A DNA stretch of 64,000 bases from Paraburkholderia ginsengisoli NBRC 100965 (GCF_000739735.1 NZ_BBJF01000017.1:1-64000), one strand, 5' to 3'. Counted from the first letter of the stretch, positions 45,249 through 54,472 are shown. Made by a program: numbers and translations. The notes: generated by a model not told the origin, from the sequence alone.

Positions 45249-46631
45249 TCAGTCCGACGTCTGCCTCAGGTAATCCCGGATCTGCGGCAGAAGGGTCGCA
45301 TTCGCGCCCGTGATCTTAAGCGCGCCTGCTGCCGAACTTCCGACCGGGTTGAACAGCGCGCTGCCGTCCAGCATGTTCGAATTGATGACGCTCTGGCTCG
45401 CCGAGCAACCGGTCGATAGCAGAGAGGTGACCGTGCCTGCTATCGACGCGAATACGTTACCGGTGACGAGAAACTGACACACATTGCCTAACGCGCGGAA
45501 ACCGGCGTAGGCCGAGCGGGAGACCTGGTTGTTCGTGACGGACACGAGTGTCACCGTGCCTGATCCCGTGTCGAGCTCGATGGCGGCTTGCTGACTTGGA
45601 AGGCGACTGTTATTCGCGCTCGTCGAGTTCTGTATGTCCGAGATCTGGTTGTTCGTGACGAGGACGTTCGTCGCATTGTAGGTGTGCCAACTGTCTTCCT
45701 GGGATATCAGCACGCCGGCGGCCTTCTGCACGCCTTGCACGGTATTGCCGGTGATCGTCACGTCCGAGCCGCCGACCACCGAGATGCCTCGTCCCCAGTA
45801 GTTACTCGACAAGGCGTTACCCGTAATCAGGATGTTGCTGCTCAACGCGCCGTCGCCCTGATAGCTCACCACGGCGATCATGTCGTCGCCCGTTCCCGTG
45901 ACGGTGTTGCCCTGCACGAGCACGTTCCGCGAACCATAGGTCGTGTGGATACCGTCGGCGAGCGTGTCCTGCACCCGGTTCCCCACGATCGCGATATCCT
46001 TTCCGCCGAACACGAAGATGCCCGCACTGGCCCCGCCTCGGATTGTGATATCGAGCACCTGAACACCCGTGCCGGTTACTTCGATTTTTGTCGAGCCAGG
46101 CGTGCTGAGTCGAGTTGATCCGATCCCGATCAGAGTAAGACCCACAAGCGTCGAGTTACTACCGCTCATCACAATTGTCTGATCGCTCACGTTGGTTGCG
46201 AGCAGCGTTGCGCCATAGCCCGAGATCACCACTTGCGGGTTCTTCACTGCAAGCGAATGAGTGACGACATATTGCCCTGGCGCAAACACCAGACGCTGCC
46301 CCGCTTGCAATCCGTCGAGTGCCCGTTGAAGCGAGTCGGCCTGATCGCTGCCGTCGGCGGCGGGGAGCACGGTAGCGTCGGAGATCGTGGGCCCGCCTGC
46401 GGAGGACGGCGCGCTCGTCGGAACTGACGTACCCGTCGAGAGTGACGTGCTTGTCGGAGCGTTGGTCGACGCGCTGCCTGGATTGTCCTCCGGCGTTAGG
46501 CCGACGGGATTGCCAGTGGCCGATGGGTGGGACGGAATATTGCCGCCACTGCTGCTACTGCCGCCACCGCCTCCACATGCAGCGACGCTGATCCCAAAAG
46601 TCACCAATGCAGTCCAGAATAATTTTTTCAT
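45249..46631 (-). CDS. Parallel beta-helix lipoprotein
   Basis: 460 residues. Signal peptide MKKLFWTALVTFGISVAACG with lipobox VAAC, then a Gly/Ser/Thr/Pro-rich low-complexity linker to about residue 85. A right-handed beta-helix follows (LVFAPGQYVVTHSL, then repeats such as NVLVQGNTVTGTGDDMIAVV and VTITGNTVQGVQKAAG). The Asn-ladder repeats are like those of PbH1 and NosD-type proteins and of polysaccharide lyases or epimerases. Lipidated, so probably on the outer membrane facing the periplasm or surface. A role in processing the nearby exopolysaccharide is possible. Monocistronic. Confidence 0.88.
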   Translation of the reverse strand: MKKLFWTALVTFGISVAACGGGGGSSSSGGNIPSHPSATGNPVGLTPEDNPGSASTNAPTSTSLSTGTSVPTSAPSSAGGPTISDATVLPAADGSDQADSLQRALDGLQAGQRLVFAPGQYVVTHSLAVKNPQVVISGYGATLLATNVSDQTIVMSGSNSTLVGLTLIGIGSTRLSTPGSTKIEVTGTGVQVLDITIRGGASAGIFVFGGKDIAIVGNRVQDTLADGIHTTYGSRNVLVQGNTVTGTGDDMIAVVSYQGDGALSSNILITGNALSSNYWGRGISVVGGSDVTITGNTVQGVQKAAGVLISQEDSWHTYNATNVLVTNNQISDIQNSTSANNSRLPSQQAAIELDTGSGTVTLVSVTNNQVSRSAYAGFRALGNVCQFLVTGNVFASIAGTVTSLLSTGCSASQSVINSNMLDGSALFNPVGSSAAGALKITGANATLLPQIRDYLRQTSD

Positions 46632-47793
46632 AGTGTTCGCGTGGGCTATTGCAATTCGCCGGCCCTTATCTTGCGCGTCGTCGATTAAAGAAATTTGTAT
46701 AGCAACGACATTAGCCGCCGTCGAATTTCACCGGTAAGCCGGAGAACAAGTGCCACGCCGAAAGTAGAGATTCGCCGTCCAAAGCGCCATGCCGCACCAC
46801 CCTCTCTCGCCATATCGCTGCATATGGAAAACGTCCAATGTGACCGGAGCCTAGATTGGGGGTGCCACTTTACCCGTTCCGAGAACGCGATGAAACCCAT
46901 ACGGACATTCTTGCGAAGGCGCCCTTATCGGGGAACCGTATGCGCTCACCTCTTGAAATCAGTAGGCGTGAAACTCGATCTGCTCCTAATAGAACCCATC
47001 GGCGTCACGCCATAAAATGGGCGGGTAGTGGCGAGGGCCGTACGTAACAGCAGCAATCGAAGCGCTGGAATTCGATATCAGGAATCCTCGCAAAGCCAAT
47101 GCAATTCCACAGACCATGGCCGGCTTAGCGCACGGAATGAGTTCGATGCGCACCAAAGAGAAACGCCCTAAAGCTCGCGCCTGTCCCCTCCAAAAGAGAG
47201 CTCGTGACGCGCCGGATAGCTGACACGTTTCGCCAACGATAACTGAGTCGTTTGTCAATTCAGTCGGTGCAGCGTGCCATCCTGCGTTCGATCTGCATGG
47301 CAAGGCGTCTGGAGCACGCCGAACGAAACGCGGAAGGCTTTATACAAACCATGCACGCCAAGATCCTTCTGATCGACCCTCGGCCCTCCTGCCTTCTCGT
47401 CGGCTTCCATGGGCGCGGGAGACCCTGGCAGCCTTACTCTCGCCCTTTGCCTTTTTAGGCTTCCTGAATCTGGCCCGTCGTAAGTGTCGTGTCTAACGCG
47501 TAAAAGGAAGCTCGAGGTGCAGATGGACCACTCAAACCCAGGACAACTACCGAGGCCGAGATGACTCCGTCCTTGATCGCGCGGGAACTGACCGTCCAGT
47601 TCGTGAACGTGCCGATCGCGTAGCCACCGGGCGCCGCACCGTCCGCCGTCCGGGACCCGCCGGAGAGTTGTAACAAGCGATTGGAGTTCGAAAAATTGCC
47701 TACAATCACTATAAAAATCCGCGTGTCCTCCAGCGCCGACAATAAAAAAACATCTGATGTGAGTCGCTGTGTCCAGCGAATTGGGGAGAAATG
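46632..47793. other. Gene-free interval before the response regulator
   Basis: 1.16 kb. A minus-strand ORF at 47455-47742 (95 codons) has a few protein-like stretches (GGYAIGTFTNWTVSSRAI) but no family match that I recognise. It may be a gene remnant. Nothing else is supported. Confidence 0.4.
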
Positions 47794-48498
47794 ATGAGAA
47801 TTGCGGTACTTGAGGACGATCCGGCTCAGGCTGCGTTCGCGATTGAAGCGCTCTCAGTCGCAGGGCACAGTTGTCATGAATTCGCGCGAGGGCAGGCGCT
47901 GGTTCGCACCCTCCGGCGGGAAACCTTCGATCTCCTGGTCCTCGACTGGGAGATTCCCGACATGACGGGAAAGGCGGTACTGGAATGGGTCAAGCAGAAC
48001 GGACCGCAACGCCTGCCGATCATCTTCATCACCTCATACGGCCGTGAAAACGACATCATGTCCATGCTGAACGCCGGGGCCGATGACTATCTCATCAAAC
48101 CTGTCAGTTCCGGCGTGCTCCTCGCGCGAGTTTCGGCATTACTGCGTCGTGTCTATGGAATCAATTCCACGGCAACGCGGGAGGTCTTCGGCGATTTCGA
48201 GTTCGATCTGCCTTCCGAGCAGGTTTTGAAAAAGGGGATGCCGACGACACTCACGCAACGCGAATTCGCGCTGGCCTTGCTGCTGTTCCAGAATCTTGGA
48301 CGTCCGCTGTCACGCGCACACATCGCCGAGCGGGTGTGGAAGCAGGCGCCCGACGTTTCCTCCCGCACAATGGACACTCATGTTTCGTTGTTGCGAACGA
48401 AACTCGGCCTGCGCCCGGAAAGCGGCTACCGGCTGGCACCCGTCTACGGCTACGGGTATCGGCTTGAAAAGCTTGCTCCCGATGGGGCTGCCGCCTGA
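47794..48498 (+). CDS. OmpR-family response regulator, orphan
   Basis: 234 residues. The receiver domain has the acidic pocket E7-D8-D9 and phosphorylation site Asp51 (DLLVLDWEIPDMTGK), followed by ITSYG and YLIKPVSSGVLLA. The C-terminal winged helix (about 130-230) has LTQREFALALLLFQNLGRPL and VYGYGYRLEK. GGAG sits five bases before the ATG at 47794, so this is preferred to the ATG one codon upstream. No sensor kinase gene is adjacent. The target is unknown. Confidence 0.92.
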   Translation: MRIAVLEDDPAQAAFAIEALSVAGHSCHEFARGQALVRTLRRETFDLLVLDWEIPDMTGKAVLEWVKQNGPQRLPIIFITSYGRENDIMSMLNAGADDYLIKPVSSGVLLARVSALLRRVYGINSTATREVFGDFEFDLPSEQVLKKGMPTTLTQREFALALLLFQNLGRPLSRAHIAERVWKQAPDVSSRTMDTHVSLLRTKLGLRPESGYRLAPVYGYGYRLEKLAPDGAAA

Positions 48499-48827
48499 AG
48501 CGGGGTGGCGGATTCCGAAACTAAATTGATGGCATTTTCACGGTGCCGAATCACTCAAAGCAAATACGCCCCTCCGTTAGTTTTCCGAACAATATATTCC
48601 GGGGCGATGCCTCATCGCGCATTCGAAAAATCTGGATTAATAAATCCCTTACTTAGAACGACCTTTCATAAAGCGCGGGCCGAAGTGCGAAACGATCGCC
48701 CCACACGCAGTAGTGCTTCCCCATATATCGTCAATTTCCGATATATGATTCGTCATGTAGCGATGCAGATGCGTGGGCGCCCCCGGCGTCCCGGCTGCCC
48801 GTTGTCGAATACCTTGAACGAACCCAG
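48499..48827. other. Promoter region of the ArsR/OYE genes
   Basis: 329 bases without a gene. The left part, after the response regulator stop, is AT-rich. The right part holds the perfect palindrome listed separately. No strong terminator was found after the response regulator. Confidence 0.45.
48722..48747. promoter_or_regulatory. Palindromic operator upstream of arsR-like gene
   Basis: CATATATCG (48722-48730) and CGATATATG (48739-48747) form a perfect 9-base inverted repeat with an 8-base spacer, 81 bases before the regulator ATG. The size and position suit a dimeric ArsR-family repressor controlling its own gene and the reductase that follows. Confidence 0.7.
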
Positions 48828-49130
48828 ATGAAGCCCGATATCGACGCGATTCACAAAGCCCTTGCCAACCCGGTCCGCCGGGAGATTCTTGGCTGGCTGC
48901 GGGAACCGCACGCGCATTTCGCCGATCAGGATTTGCCGCTCGATCACGGCGTGTGCGCGGGCAAGATCGACGCGCGCTGCGGCCTCTCGCAGTCCACCGT
49001 GTCGGCGCACCTCGCGGCCTTGCAGCGCGCGGGGCTCGTCACGTCGAAGCGGGTCGGTCAATGGGTCTTTTTCAAGCGCAACGAGCCCGTCATCCAGGCG
49101 TTCCTCGAACATATGAACTCCCGGCTCTGA
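48828..49130 (+). CDS. ArsR-family transcriptional regulator
   Basis: 100 residues with the winged helix from HKALANPVRREILGWLREPH to CGLSQSTVSAHLAALQRAGL and RVGQWVFFKRNE. Metal-binding cysteine pairs of classic ArsR (CxC in the recognition helix) are absent, so it may sense electrophiles or redox state instead. The palindrome at 48722-48747 is the likely operator. The reductase gene begins 85 bases downstream on the same strand, making it the probable target. Confidence 0.9.
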   Translation: MKPDIDAIHKALANPVRREILGWLREPHAHFADQDLPLDHGVCAGKIDARCGLSQSTVSAHLAALQRAGLVTSKRVGQWVFFKRNEPVIQAFLEHMNSRL

Positions 49131-49215
49131 ACGCTTCGTTCGCGTCGCCGCGCTACTTTCATCACGCAGTTTTTTTCAGGCTCGGGCTCGCACCCGCCGC
49201 CAAAGGTGAACTCTT

Positions 49216-50277
49216 ATGCCGACTCTTTTCGATCCGCTGCAAATTGGCGATATCACGTTGTCGAACCGCATCATCATGGCGCCGCTCACGCGTCAACGCG
49301 CTGAAGAAATCCGCGTGCCGAACGCGCTGATGGCGCGCTATTACGCCGAGCGCGCAACGGCCGGTCTGATCATCAGCGAAGCCACCTCGGTCACGCCGCA
49401 AGGCGTCGGCTATGCCGACACGCCGGGCATCTGGTCGCAGGAGCAAGTCGAAGGCTGGAAGCTCGTCACCCACGCCGTGCACGCGGCTGGCGGCAAGATC
49501 TTCCTGCAGTTGTGGCACGTCGGCCGCATTTCGGACCCGCTGTTCCTGAACGGCGAATTGCCGGTCGCGCCGAGCGCGATCCCGGCACAAGGCCATGTGA
49601 GCCTCGTGCGTCCGGAGCGTCCGTACGTGACGCCGCGCGCGCTGGAACTCGATGAAATCGCCGGCGTGGTCGAAGCGTTCCGCAAGGGCGCGGAAAACGC
49701 GAAGGCGGCAGGTTTCGACGGCGTCGAAGTGCATGGCGCGAATGGCTATCTGCTCGACCAGTTCCTGCAGGACAGCACCAACAAGCGTACCGACACCTAC
49801 GGCGGCCCGATCGAAAACCGCGCGCGTCTGCTGCTCGAAGTCACTGACGCGTGTATCGACGTGTGGGGTGCGAACCGCGTCGGCGTGCATCTCGCACCGC
49901 GCCGCGACTCGCACACGATGGGCGATTCCGATCCGATCGGCACGTTCGGTTACGTGGCCCGCGAACTCGGCAAGCGCAAGATCGCGTTCATCGCCGCACG
50001 CGAATCGCTCGGCGAAGACCGCCTCGGCCCGCAACTGAAGAAGGCATTCGGCGGCCCCTACATCGCGAATGAGAAGTTCACCAAAGAGACCGCGCAGCAG
50101 GTGCTCGACGCGGGCGAAGCGGACGCGGTGGCATGGGGTCAACTGTTCATCGCCAATCCGGATCTGGTGCGCCGCTTCGAGACGAATGCGCCGTTGAACA
50201 AGCCGAATCCGTCGACCTATTATGCTCGCGGCGAAACCGGCTACGTCGATTATCCGGCGCTGGAAGCGGTGGAATAA
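49216..50277 (+). CDS. Old Yellow Enzyme family alkene reductase (NemA-like)
   Basis: 353 residues, an FMN-dependent TIM barrel. Signatures: FDPLQIGDITLSNRIIMAPL, GLIISEATSVTPQGVGY, GKIFLQLWHVGR and GFDGVEVHGANGYLLDQFLQ, with the substrate-binding His and Asn in the VHGANGYL motif. Members reduce activated C=C bonds or nitro-esters using NAD(P)H. It follows the ArsR-type gene and is probably induced by electrophiles through it. A strong hairpin terminator lies about 110 bases after the stop. Confidence 0.95.
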   Translation: MPTLFDPLQIGDITLSNRIIMAPLTRQRAEEIRVPNALMARYYAERATAGLIISEATSVTPQGVGYADTPGIWSQEQVEGWKLVTHAVHAAGGKIFLQLWHVGRISDPLFLNGELPVAPSAIPAQGHVSLVRPERPYVTPRALELDEIAGVVEAFRKGAENAKAAGFDGVEVHGANGYLLDQFLQDSTNKRTDTYGGPIENRARLLLEVTDACIDVWGANRVGVHLAPRRDSHTMGDSDPIGTFGYVARELGKRKIAFIAARESLGEDRLGPQLKKAFGGPYIANEKFTKETAQQVLDAGEADAVAWGQLFIANPDLVRRFETNAPLNKPNPSTYYARGETGYVDYPALEAVE

Positions 50278-50386
50278 ACGGCCGTGTGTGCTGAGCGACG
50301 CGTTGCGATGCACCGCGTGGTCGGCTGACGCAGAGCCGCTCCGCTCCGGTGAAGCGGCGCGTGAATCGCAGAGCGTTGTAAAACCG

Positions 50387-50437
50387 CGCGGCGGGTATGA
50401 GCGAACAATGTTCAGCTCATACCCGCCGCGTTTTTTT
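50387..50437. terminator. Strong bidirectional terminator
   Basis: A perfect 16-base stem: 50387-50402 pairs with 50415-50430 across a 12-base loop, followed by seven T at 50431-50437. On the other strand the stem is followed by a GGTTTT stretch. It serves the reductase gene (plus) and the convergent GNAT gene (minus). Confidence 0.92.
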
Positions 50438-50521
50438 GCGCCGCGCGTTCAACCGTGTTTGCTTGGTTCAACGCGCTCGTCACGTTCGTTACGATCCGCG
50501 CCCACCCGCAAACCGCACCCG

Positions 50522-51049
50522 TCACACAAGATCGCGCTGCATGAACACACGCTTCGATTCGTCGAGTCCTCGCGCGATATGCGCGTTGCGCCGCTCGATC
50601 AGCGCCGCGTCGAGTTCGGCGAATTCGATCTCCCGAAACCCCAGCCGCCGATAGTACGGTGCATTCCACGGCACCTCGCGATACGTCGACAGAACGAGTT
50701 GCGCCAAGCCGCGCGTCTGCGCGAGTTGCGCGACCTGCTCGATCAAGGCCGCGCCGATGCGCCGCCCGGCGTGCGAGGTGAGCACGTCCAGTTCCTGCAC
50801 ATAGATGCGCGTGGGTTGCGGCTCGAACATCACGAAACCCGCGCAGATCGCATCGGCGTCCACCGCGACGATGATCTCGCCCGCCGCAATCTTGCGTTCG
50901 GCGAGTTCCGGCGCCATGGGCGGCGCATCGGCAATGCCGGTCATGCCGACGCTGACGAAGCGCTGGCCGGCTTCGAATTCGATCGCGCGAATCGCATTCG
51001 CCTCGCGCGGCGCGGCAAAACGGAACGTGATATCGGGTAAGGGCTGCAT
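50522..51049 (-). CDS. GNAT-family N-acetyltransferase
   Basis: 175 residues from the ATG at 51049 (MQPLPDITFRFAAPREANAI); the frame stays open to 51100. The acetyl-CoA pyrophosphate loop region reads VLTSHAGRRIGAALIEQVAQ, and the C-terminal NAPYYRRLGFREIEFAEL is standard for GNAT. The acceptor is unknown. Convergent to the reductase gene and sharing its terminator; divergent from the DedA gene. Confidence 0.9.
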   Translation of the reverse strand: MQPLPDITFRFAAPREANAIRAIEFEAGQRFVSVGMTGIADAPPMAPELAERKIAAGEIIVAVDADAICAGFVMFEPQPTRIYVQELDVLTSHAGRRIGAALIEQVAQLAQTRGLAQLVLSTYREVPWNAPYYRRLGFREIEFAELDAALIERRNAHIARGLDESKRVFMQRDLV

Positions 51050-51213
51050 GGCGTGTCGAAGGGAGTCGTTGTAGGCGGCGGCCGCGTGAGCACTGCGCAC
51101 GGGCCGCGATTGCCGAAGATATCGCGGGATATTGACATCCCACGCGACAAATACACAAGTGCACGCGCCGCCACGGGACTAAACTCGTGACATCTACTCT
51201 CCCCCGGCCCACG

Positions 51214-51861
51214 ATGGATCTCCTGAATGTGTTGCAGGTCGCCCTGCATCTCGACCAGCACCTGAGCGCTCTGATCACGCAATTCGGCGACAGAGTGTAC
51301 GTGCTGCTGTTTGTCGTCGTGTTCGTCGAGTACGGCTTCCTGCCGCTGTTCTTCCTGCCCGGCGATCCGCTGATTTTCATTTGCGGCGCGCTCGCGGCCA
51401 CGGGCGCGCTGAATCCGTGGATCGTCGCGCCTGTGCTGTTCGTCGCGACGGTGGGGGGCAGCATCGTCGGTTATGGAATCGGCCATGCGGTCGGTGACAA
51501 GGTCTATACCGCCAACTATCGATGGCTGAACAAGCGCGCGCTGCGTAAAGCGCACGATTTCAGCGAGGCGCGCGGCGGCCTGACCTTCCTGCTGTCGCCG
51601 TTCATCGCCGTCGTGCGCACGTTCGCGCCGTTCGTCGCCGGCGTCTCGCGCATGACGCTCTCGCGTTTCGTGTGGCTGGTAACCGCCGGCGCGGCGCTGT
51701 GGGTCGTGTCGCTGATGGCCGCCGGCGCGCTGTTCGGCAACATGCCGATGGTGCGCGAGCATATGAGCTCGCTGGTGCTGCTGGGCATCGCGCTCGGCGG
51801 CGTGATGCTGCTCGGCGGGACGGTGTGGCGTGTGGTCCATCGTCGCTTGCGCGCTCCGTGA
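51214..51861 (+). CDS. DedA family membrane protein
   Basis: 215 residues from the ATG at 51214; a GTG at 51187 with weak GGGA is an alternative. Several TM segments and the DedA/VTT motifs: VVFVEYGFLPLFFLPGDPLI and LTFLLSPFIAVVRTFAPFVA. The second covers the conserved re-entrant R and G residues (RTFAPFVAG). Relatives (YqjA, UptA) move undecaprenyl phosphate or other lipids or support membrane homeostasis. A role in recycling carrier lipid used by the exopolysaccharide machinery is possible but unproved. Confidence 0.9.
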   Translation: MDLLNVLQVALHLDQHLSALITQFGDRVYVLLFVVVFVEYGFLPLFFLPGDPLIFICGALAATGALNPWIVAPVLFVATVGGSIVGYGIGHAVGDKVYTANYRWLNKRALRKAHDFSEARGGLTFLLSPFIAVVRTFAPFVAGVSRMTLSRFVWLVTAGAALWVVSLMAAGALFGNMPMVREHMSSLVLLGIALGGVMLLGGTVWRVVHRRLRAP

Positions 51862-51948
51862 GCGTTCCGGCAGCAGCCTGCCGACACGGCGCGGCCCCGT
51901 TGCCGGAATGCGCGCCCACATCCCAACTTGACTCGAACGAGATACGAA

Positions 51949-51971
51949 GGTAACCTTCGCAGGTAACCTTC
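51949..51971. promoter_or_regulatory. Tandem operator-like repeat upstream of marR gene
   Basis: GGTAACCTTC occurs at 51949-51958 and again at 51962-51971, a 13-base period, 19 bases before the MarR ATG. The first copy sits in GAAGGTAACCTTC, itself a near-palindrome. It is well placed for autorepression by the MarR protein. Confidence 0.6.
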
Positions 51972-51989
51972 ACATCCGGTTGTCATCGC

Positions 51990-52442
51990 ATGAGCAAGAA
52001 CGCCCCTCCGCTTGCGCCCGAGGCGCTGCACGCACTGGCTGAAAACCTGCGCGTAGTGGGCGTGAAGCTGCGCCGCCGTCTGCGCGAAGAGTCGAACGTG
52101 GGCGACTTCACGCCTTCGCAAGCACAGGTTCTCACTCTGCTCGAACGCGACGGTCCGGCCACGGTCACCGCGCTGGCTCGTGCTCAGGGCATGCGCCCGC
52201 AATCGATGGGCGAAATGCTTGCAGCGCTGAAAGCCGCGGGGTTCGTCAACGGCGCGCCCGATCCGAATGACGGCCGGCAGACGGTTCTCTCGCTGACACC
52301 GGCCTTTCGCAAGAAAATCAAGGCCAGCCGGGCCGCCCGCGAAGACTGGCTGTTTCGCACCATCCAGAGCCAGTTCTCGGCGACCGAACAGCAACAACTC
52401 GCAATCGGCGTCGACTTGCTCAAACGACTCATCGACTCGTAA
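51990..52442 (+). CDS. MarR-family transcriptional regulator
   Basis: 150 residues. Winged helix with TPSQAQVLTLLERDGPATVT, then LARAQGMRPQSMGEMLAALK and the wing DPNDGRQTVLSLTPAF. The tandem repeat just upstream is its likely operator. It is followed within 26 bases by a cysteine-hydrolase-fold gene and then an MFS exporter gene. This is the usual layout of a drug- or aromatic-responsive repressor with its efflux and detoxification genes. Confidence 0.93.
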   Translation: MSKNAPPLAPEALHALAENLRVVGVKLRRRLREESNVGDFTPSQAQVLTLLERDGPATVTALARAQGMRPQSMGEMLAALKAAGFVNGAPDPNDGRQTVLSLTPAFRKKIKASRAAREDWLFRTIQSQFSATEQQQLAIGVDLLKRLIDS

Positions 52443-52468
52443 CGACTCGTACCACCCAGGAGCACAGC

Positions 52469-53032
52469 ATGGCACTCACCACTCTCGACGCAAAAACCGC
52501 ACTGATCGTCATCGATTTGCAGCGCGGCATCGTCGCACTGCCCACCGTTCAGCCGTCGAGCGAAATCGTTCAACGCTCGGTCACCGTGCTCGACGCGTTT
52601 CGTCGCCACGGCCTGCCCGTGGTGCTCGTGAACGTCGCGGCCGGCGCGCCGGGCCGCACCGACCAGGGCACACACGTCGGCGACTTCCCCGCCGGTTTCG
52701 CCGACCTGCTGCCCGAACTGAAGCAGCAGCCGTCGGATCATGTGGTCACCAAGCGCACCTGGGGCGCGTTCACGAACACGGACCTCGAAGCGTATCTGCG
52801 CAAGGAAGGCGTCACGCAAGTCGTGCTGGTGGGTATCGCGACCAGCATCGGCGTCGAATCCACCGCGCGCTACGCGAGCGAACTCGGCCTGAACGTCACG
52901 CTCGTCGTCGACGCCATGACCGATCTGAATGCGGACGCGCACACCAACAGCGTCACGCGCATCTTCCCGCGTCTCGGCGAAACCGGCACGACGCAGGAAC
53001 TCCTGGCGCTGCTCGACAGCACGCGCGCATGA
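52469..53032 (+). CDS. Isochorismatase-fold hydrolase lacking the catalytic cysteine
   Basis: 187 residues. D16 (ALIVIDLQRG) and K95 (HVVTKRTWGAF) of the family triad are present. The position of the nucleophilic cysteine in the GxxTDxCV motif is Gly128 (GIATSIGVESTAR). True isochorismatases such as PhzD also lack this cysteine and hydrolyse without a covalent intermediate. So an isochorismatase-like or other non-thiol reaction is more likely than amidase activity. A good SD (AGGAG) precedes the ATG. Middle gene of the marR-hydrolase-MFS operon. Confidence 0.9.
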   Translation: MALTTLDAKTALIVIDLQRGIVALPTVQPSSEIVQRSVTVLDAFRRHGLPVVLVNVAAGAPGRTDQGTHVGDFPAGFADLLPELKQQPSDHVVTKRTWGAFTNTDLEAYLRKEGVTQVVLVGIATSIGVESTARYASELGLNVTLVVDAMTDLNADAHTNSVTRIFPRLGETGTTQELLALLDSTRA

Positions 53033-53099
53033 CTATGCGCCTGAGCGCAAGCTCGCGCGTGCTCGCCACCTGGTTCGTCGTTCAGACAGGAACCGTGCT

Positions 53100-54452
53100 G
53101 TGACAGGCACATTCCGTTCGCTGCGAAATTTCAATTACCGGGTCTGGGCGAGTGGCGCGATCGTCTCGAATGTCGGTACGTGGATGCAGCGCACGGCGCA
53201 AGACTGGCTCGTACTCACGGAACTCACGCATCACAATGCGACTTCCGTGGGTATCGTCATGTCATTGCAGTTCGGGCCGCAGATGCTACTGCTGCCGCTC
53301 ACCGGCTACGCGGCCGATCACTTTGACCGCCGCAAGCTGCTGTTCGCCACGCAGGCGGCGATGGGCTCGCTGGCATTGGCCCTTGGCATTCTCACCGTCA
53401 CCGGGCTCGTGCAGCTCTGGCAGGTCTATGTTTTCGCGGGGCTGCTCGGCTGCGTCACCGCCTTCGATTCGCCGGCGCGTCAGACCTTCGTGTCCGATCT
53501 GGTCGGCGAAAGCGATCTGGCGAACGCGGTCGGACTCAACTCCACGTCGTTCAACGCGGCACGAATGATCGGGCCCGCGGTGGCGGGCCTGCTGATCGCG
53601 TCGGTGGGCACCGGCTGGGTGTTCCTGATCAACGCGCTGTCGTTCGTCGCGGTACTCGGCTCGCTGCGCCTGCTGCGGCTGCACGAACTGCATCTGAAGC
53701 CGCGCGCGGTGCGCTCGCGCGGCAGCTTCGTCGAAGGCTTCAAGTATGTGTGGACGCGGCCCGATCTGAAAGCCGCGTTGCTGATGCTGTTCCTGATCGG
53801 CACGTTCGGGCTGAACTTCCCGATCTTCATCTCGACGATGTCGGTCACCGCCTTTCATGCGGGCGCCGGGCAATACGGCGTGCTGAGTTCGACGATGGCG
53901 ATCGGCTCGGTTACCGGTGCATTGCTCACGGCGCGCCGCGCGCGCCCCCGGATGGCGCTGCTGCTCGGCGCGGCGGCCGTATTCGGCGTGGGCTGCACGG
54001 TCGCGTCGCTGATGCCGAATTACGTGCTGTTCGGCATGGCGCTCGTCGTGATCGGCGTATCGACTCAAACCTTCACCACGTCCACCAACAGCCTCGTGCA
54101 ACTCACCACCGAACCGGCGATGCGTGGCCGCGTGATCGCGATCCTGCTGGCGATCGCGCTGGGCGGCACGCCGCTCGGCGCGCCGGTCGTGGGTTGGGTC
54201 GCGGACCGCTTCGGCCCGCGCTGGGCGCTCGGCGTGGGCGCCGCGTCGGGCTTCGCGGCGGCGCTCGTCGGGCTGCTTTATCTGGTGAAGTACCGCCAGT
54301 TGCGCGTCTATGTAGAAGGCCGGCGGCTGCGCTACAGCATCGACGATCCACGTCCGGCCGCCAGCGCGGCAACCTCTTATGTCGGTCCCGTCACGGCCGT
54401 GCAAAATGCCGCCGTGAATGAAGCGGAAGAAGACGCGTCGTCAAGCGTCTAG
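53100..54452 (+). CDS. MFS transporter (EntS/MFS_3-type efflux)
   Basis: 450 residues from the GTG at 53100, with AGGA eight bases before; the open frame to 52929 overlaps the hydrolase and is shadow. It begins TFRSLRNFNYRVWASGAIVS, typical of the MFS_3/transmembrane secretion effector group, with about 12 hydrophobic helices and the loop motif GYAADHFDRRKLL. A Pro/Ala-rich C-terminal tail is cytoplasmic. Likely exports a siderophore-like or aromatic compound handled by the operon. A hairpin terminator follows 20 bases after the stop. Confidence 0.92.
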   Translation: MTGTFRSLRNFNYRVWASGAIVSNVGTWMQRTAQDWLVLTELTHHNATSVGIVMSLQFGPQMLLLPLTGYAADHFDRRKLLFATQAAMGSLALALGILTVTGLVQLWQVYVFAGLLGCVTAFDSPARQTFVSDLVGESDLANAVGLNSTSFNAARMIGPAVAGLLIASVGTGWVFLINALSFVAVLGSLRLLRLHELHLKPRAVRSRGSFVEGFKYVWTRPDLKAALLMLFLIGTFGLNFPIFISTMSVTAFHAGAGQYGVLSSTMAIGSVTGALLTARRARPRMALLLGAAAVFGVGCTVASLMPNYVLFGMALVVIGVSTQTFTTSTNSLVQLTTEPAMRGRVIAILLAIALGGTPLGAPVVGWVADRFGPRWALGVGAASGFAAALVGLLYLVKYRQLRVYVEGRRLRYSIDDPRPAASAATSYVGPVTAVQNAAVNEAEEDASSSV

Positions 54453-54472
54453 CACCACGGCCCACTCGATGC

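Noticed and set aside
47455-47742. 95-codon minus-strand ORF before the response regulator
   Set aside because: Some protein-like stretches but no family match and no supported start; noted only in the gap entry.
49162-50313. 383-codon minus-strand ORF
   Set aside because: Shadow of the Old Yellow Enzyme gene.
53286-54404. 372-codon minus-strand ORF
   Set aside because: Antisense to the MFS exporter gene, Arg/Gln/Glu-rich, no recognisable motif.
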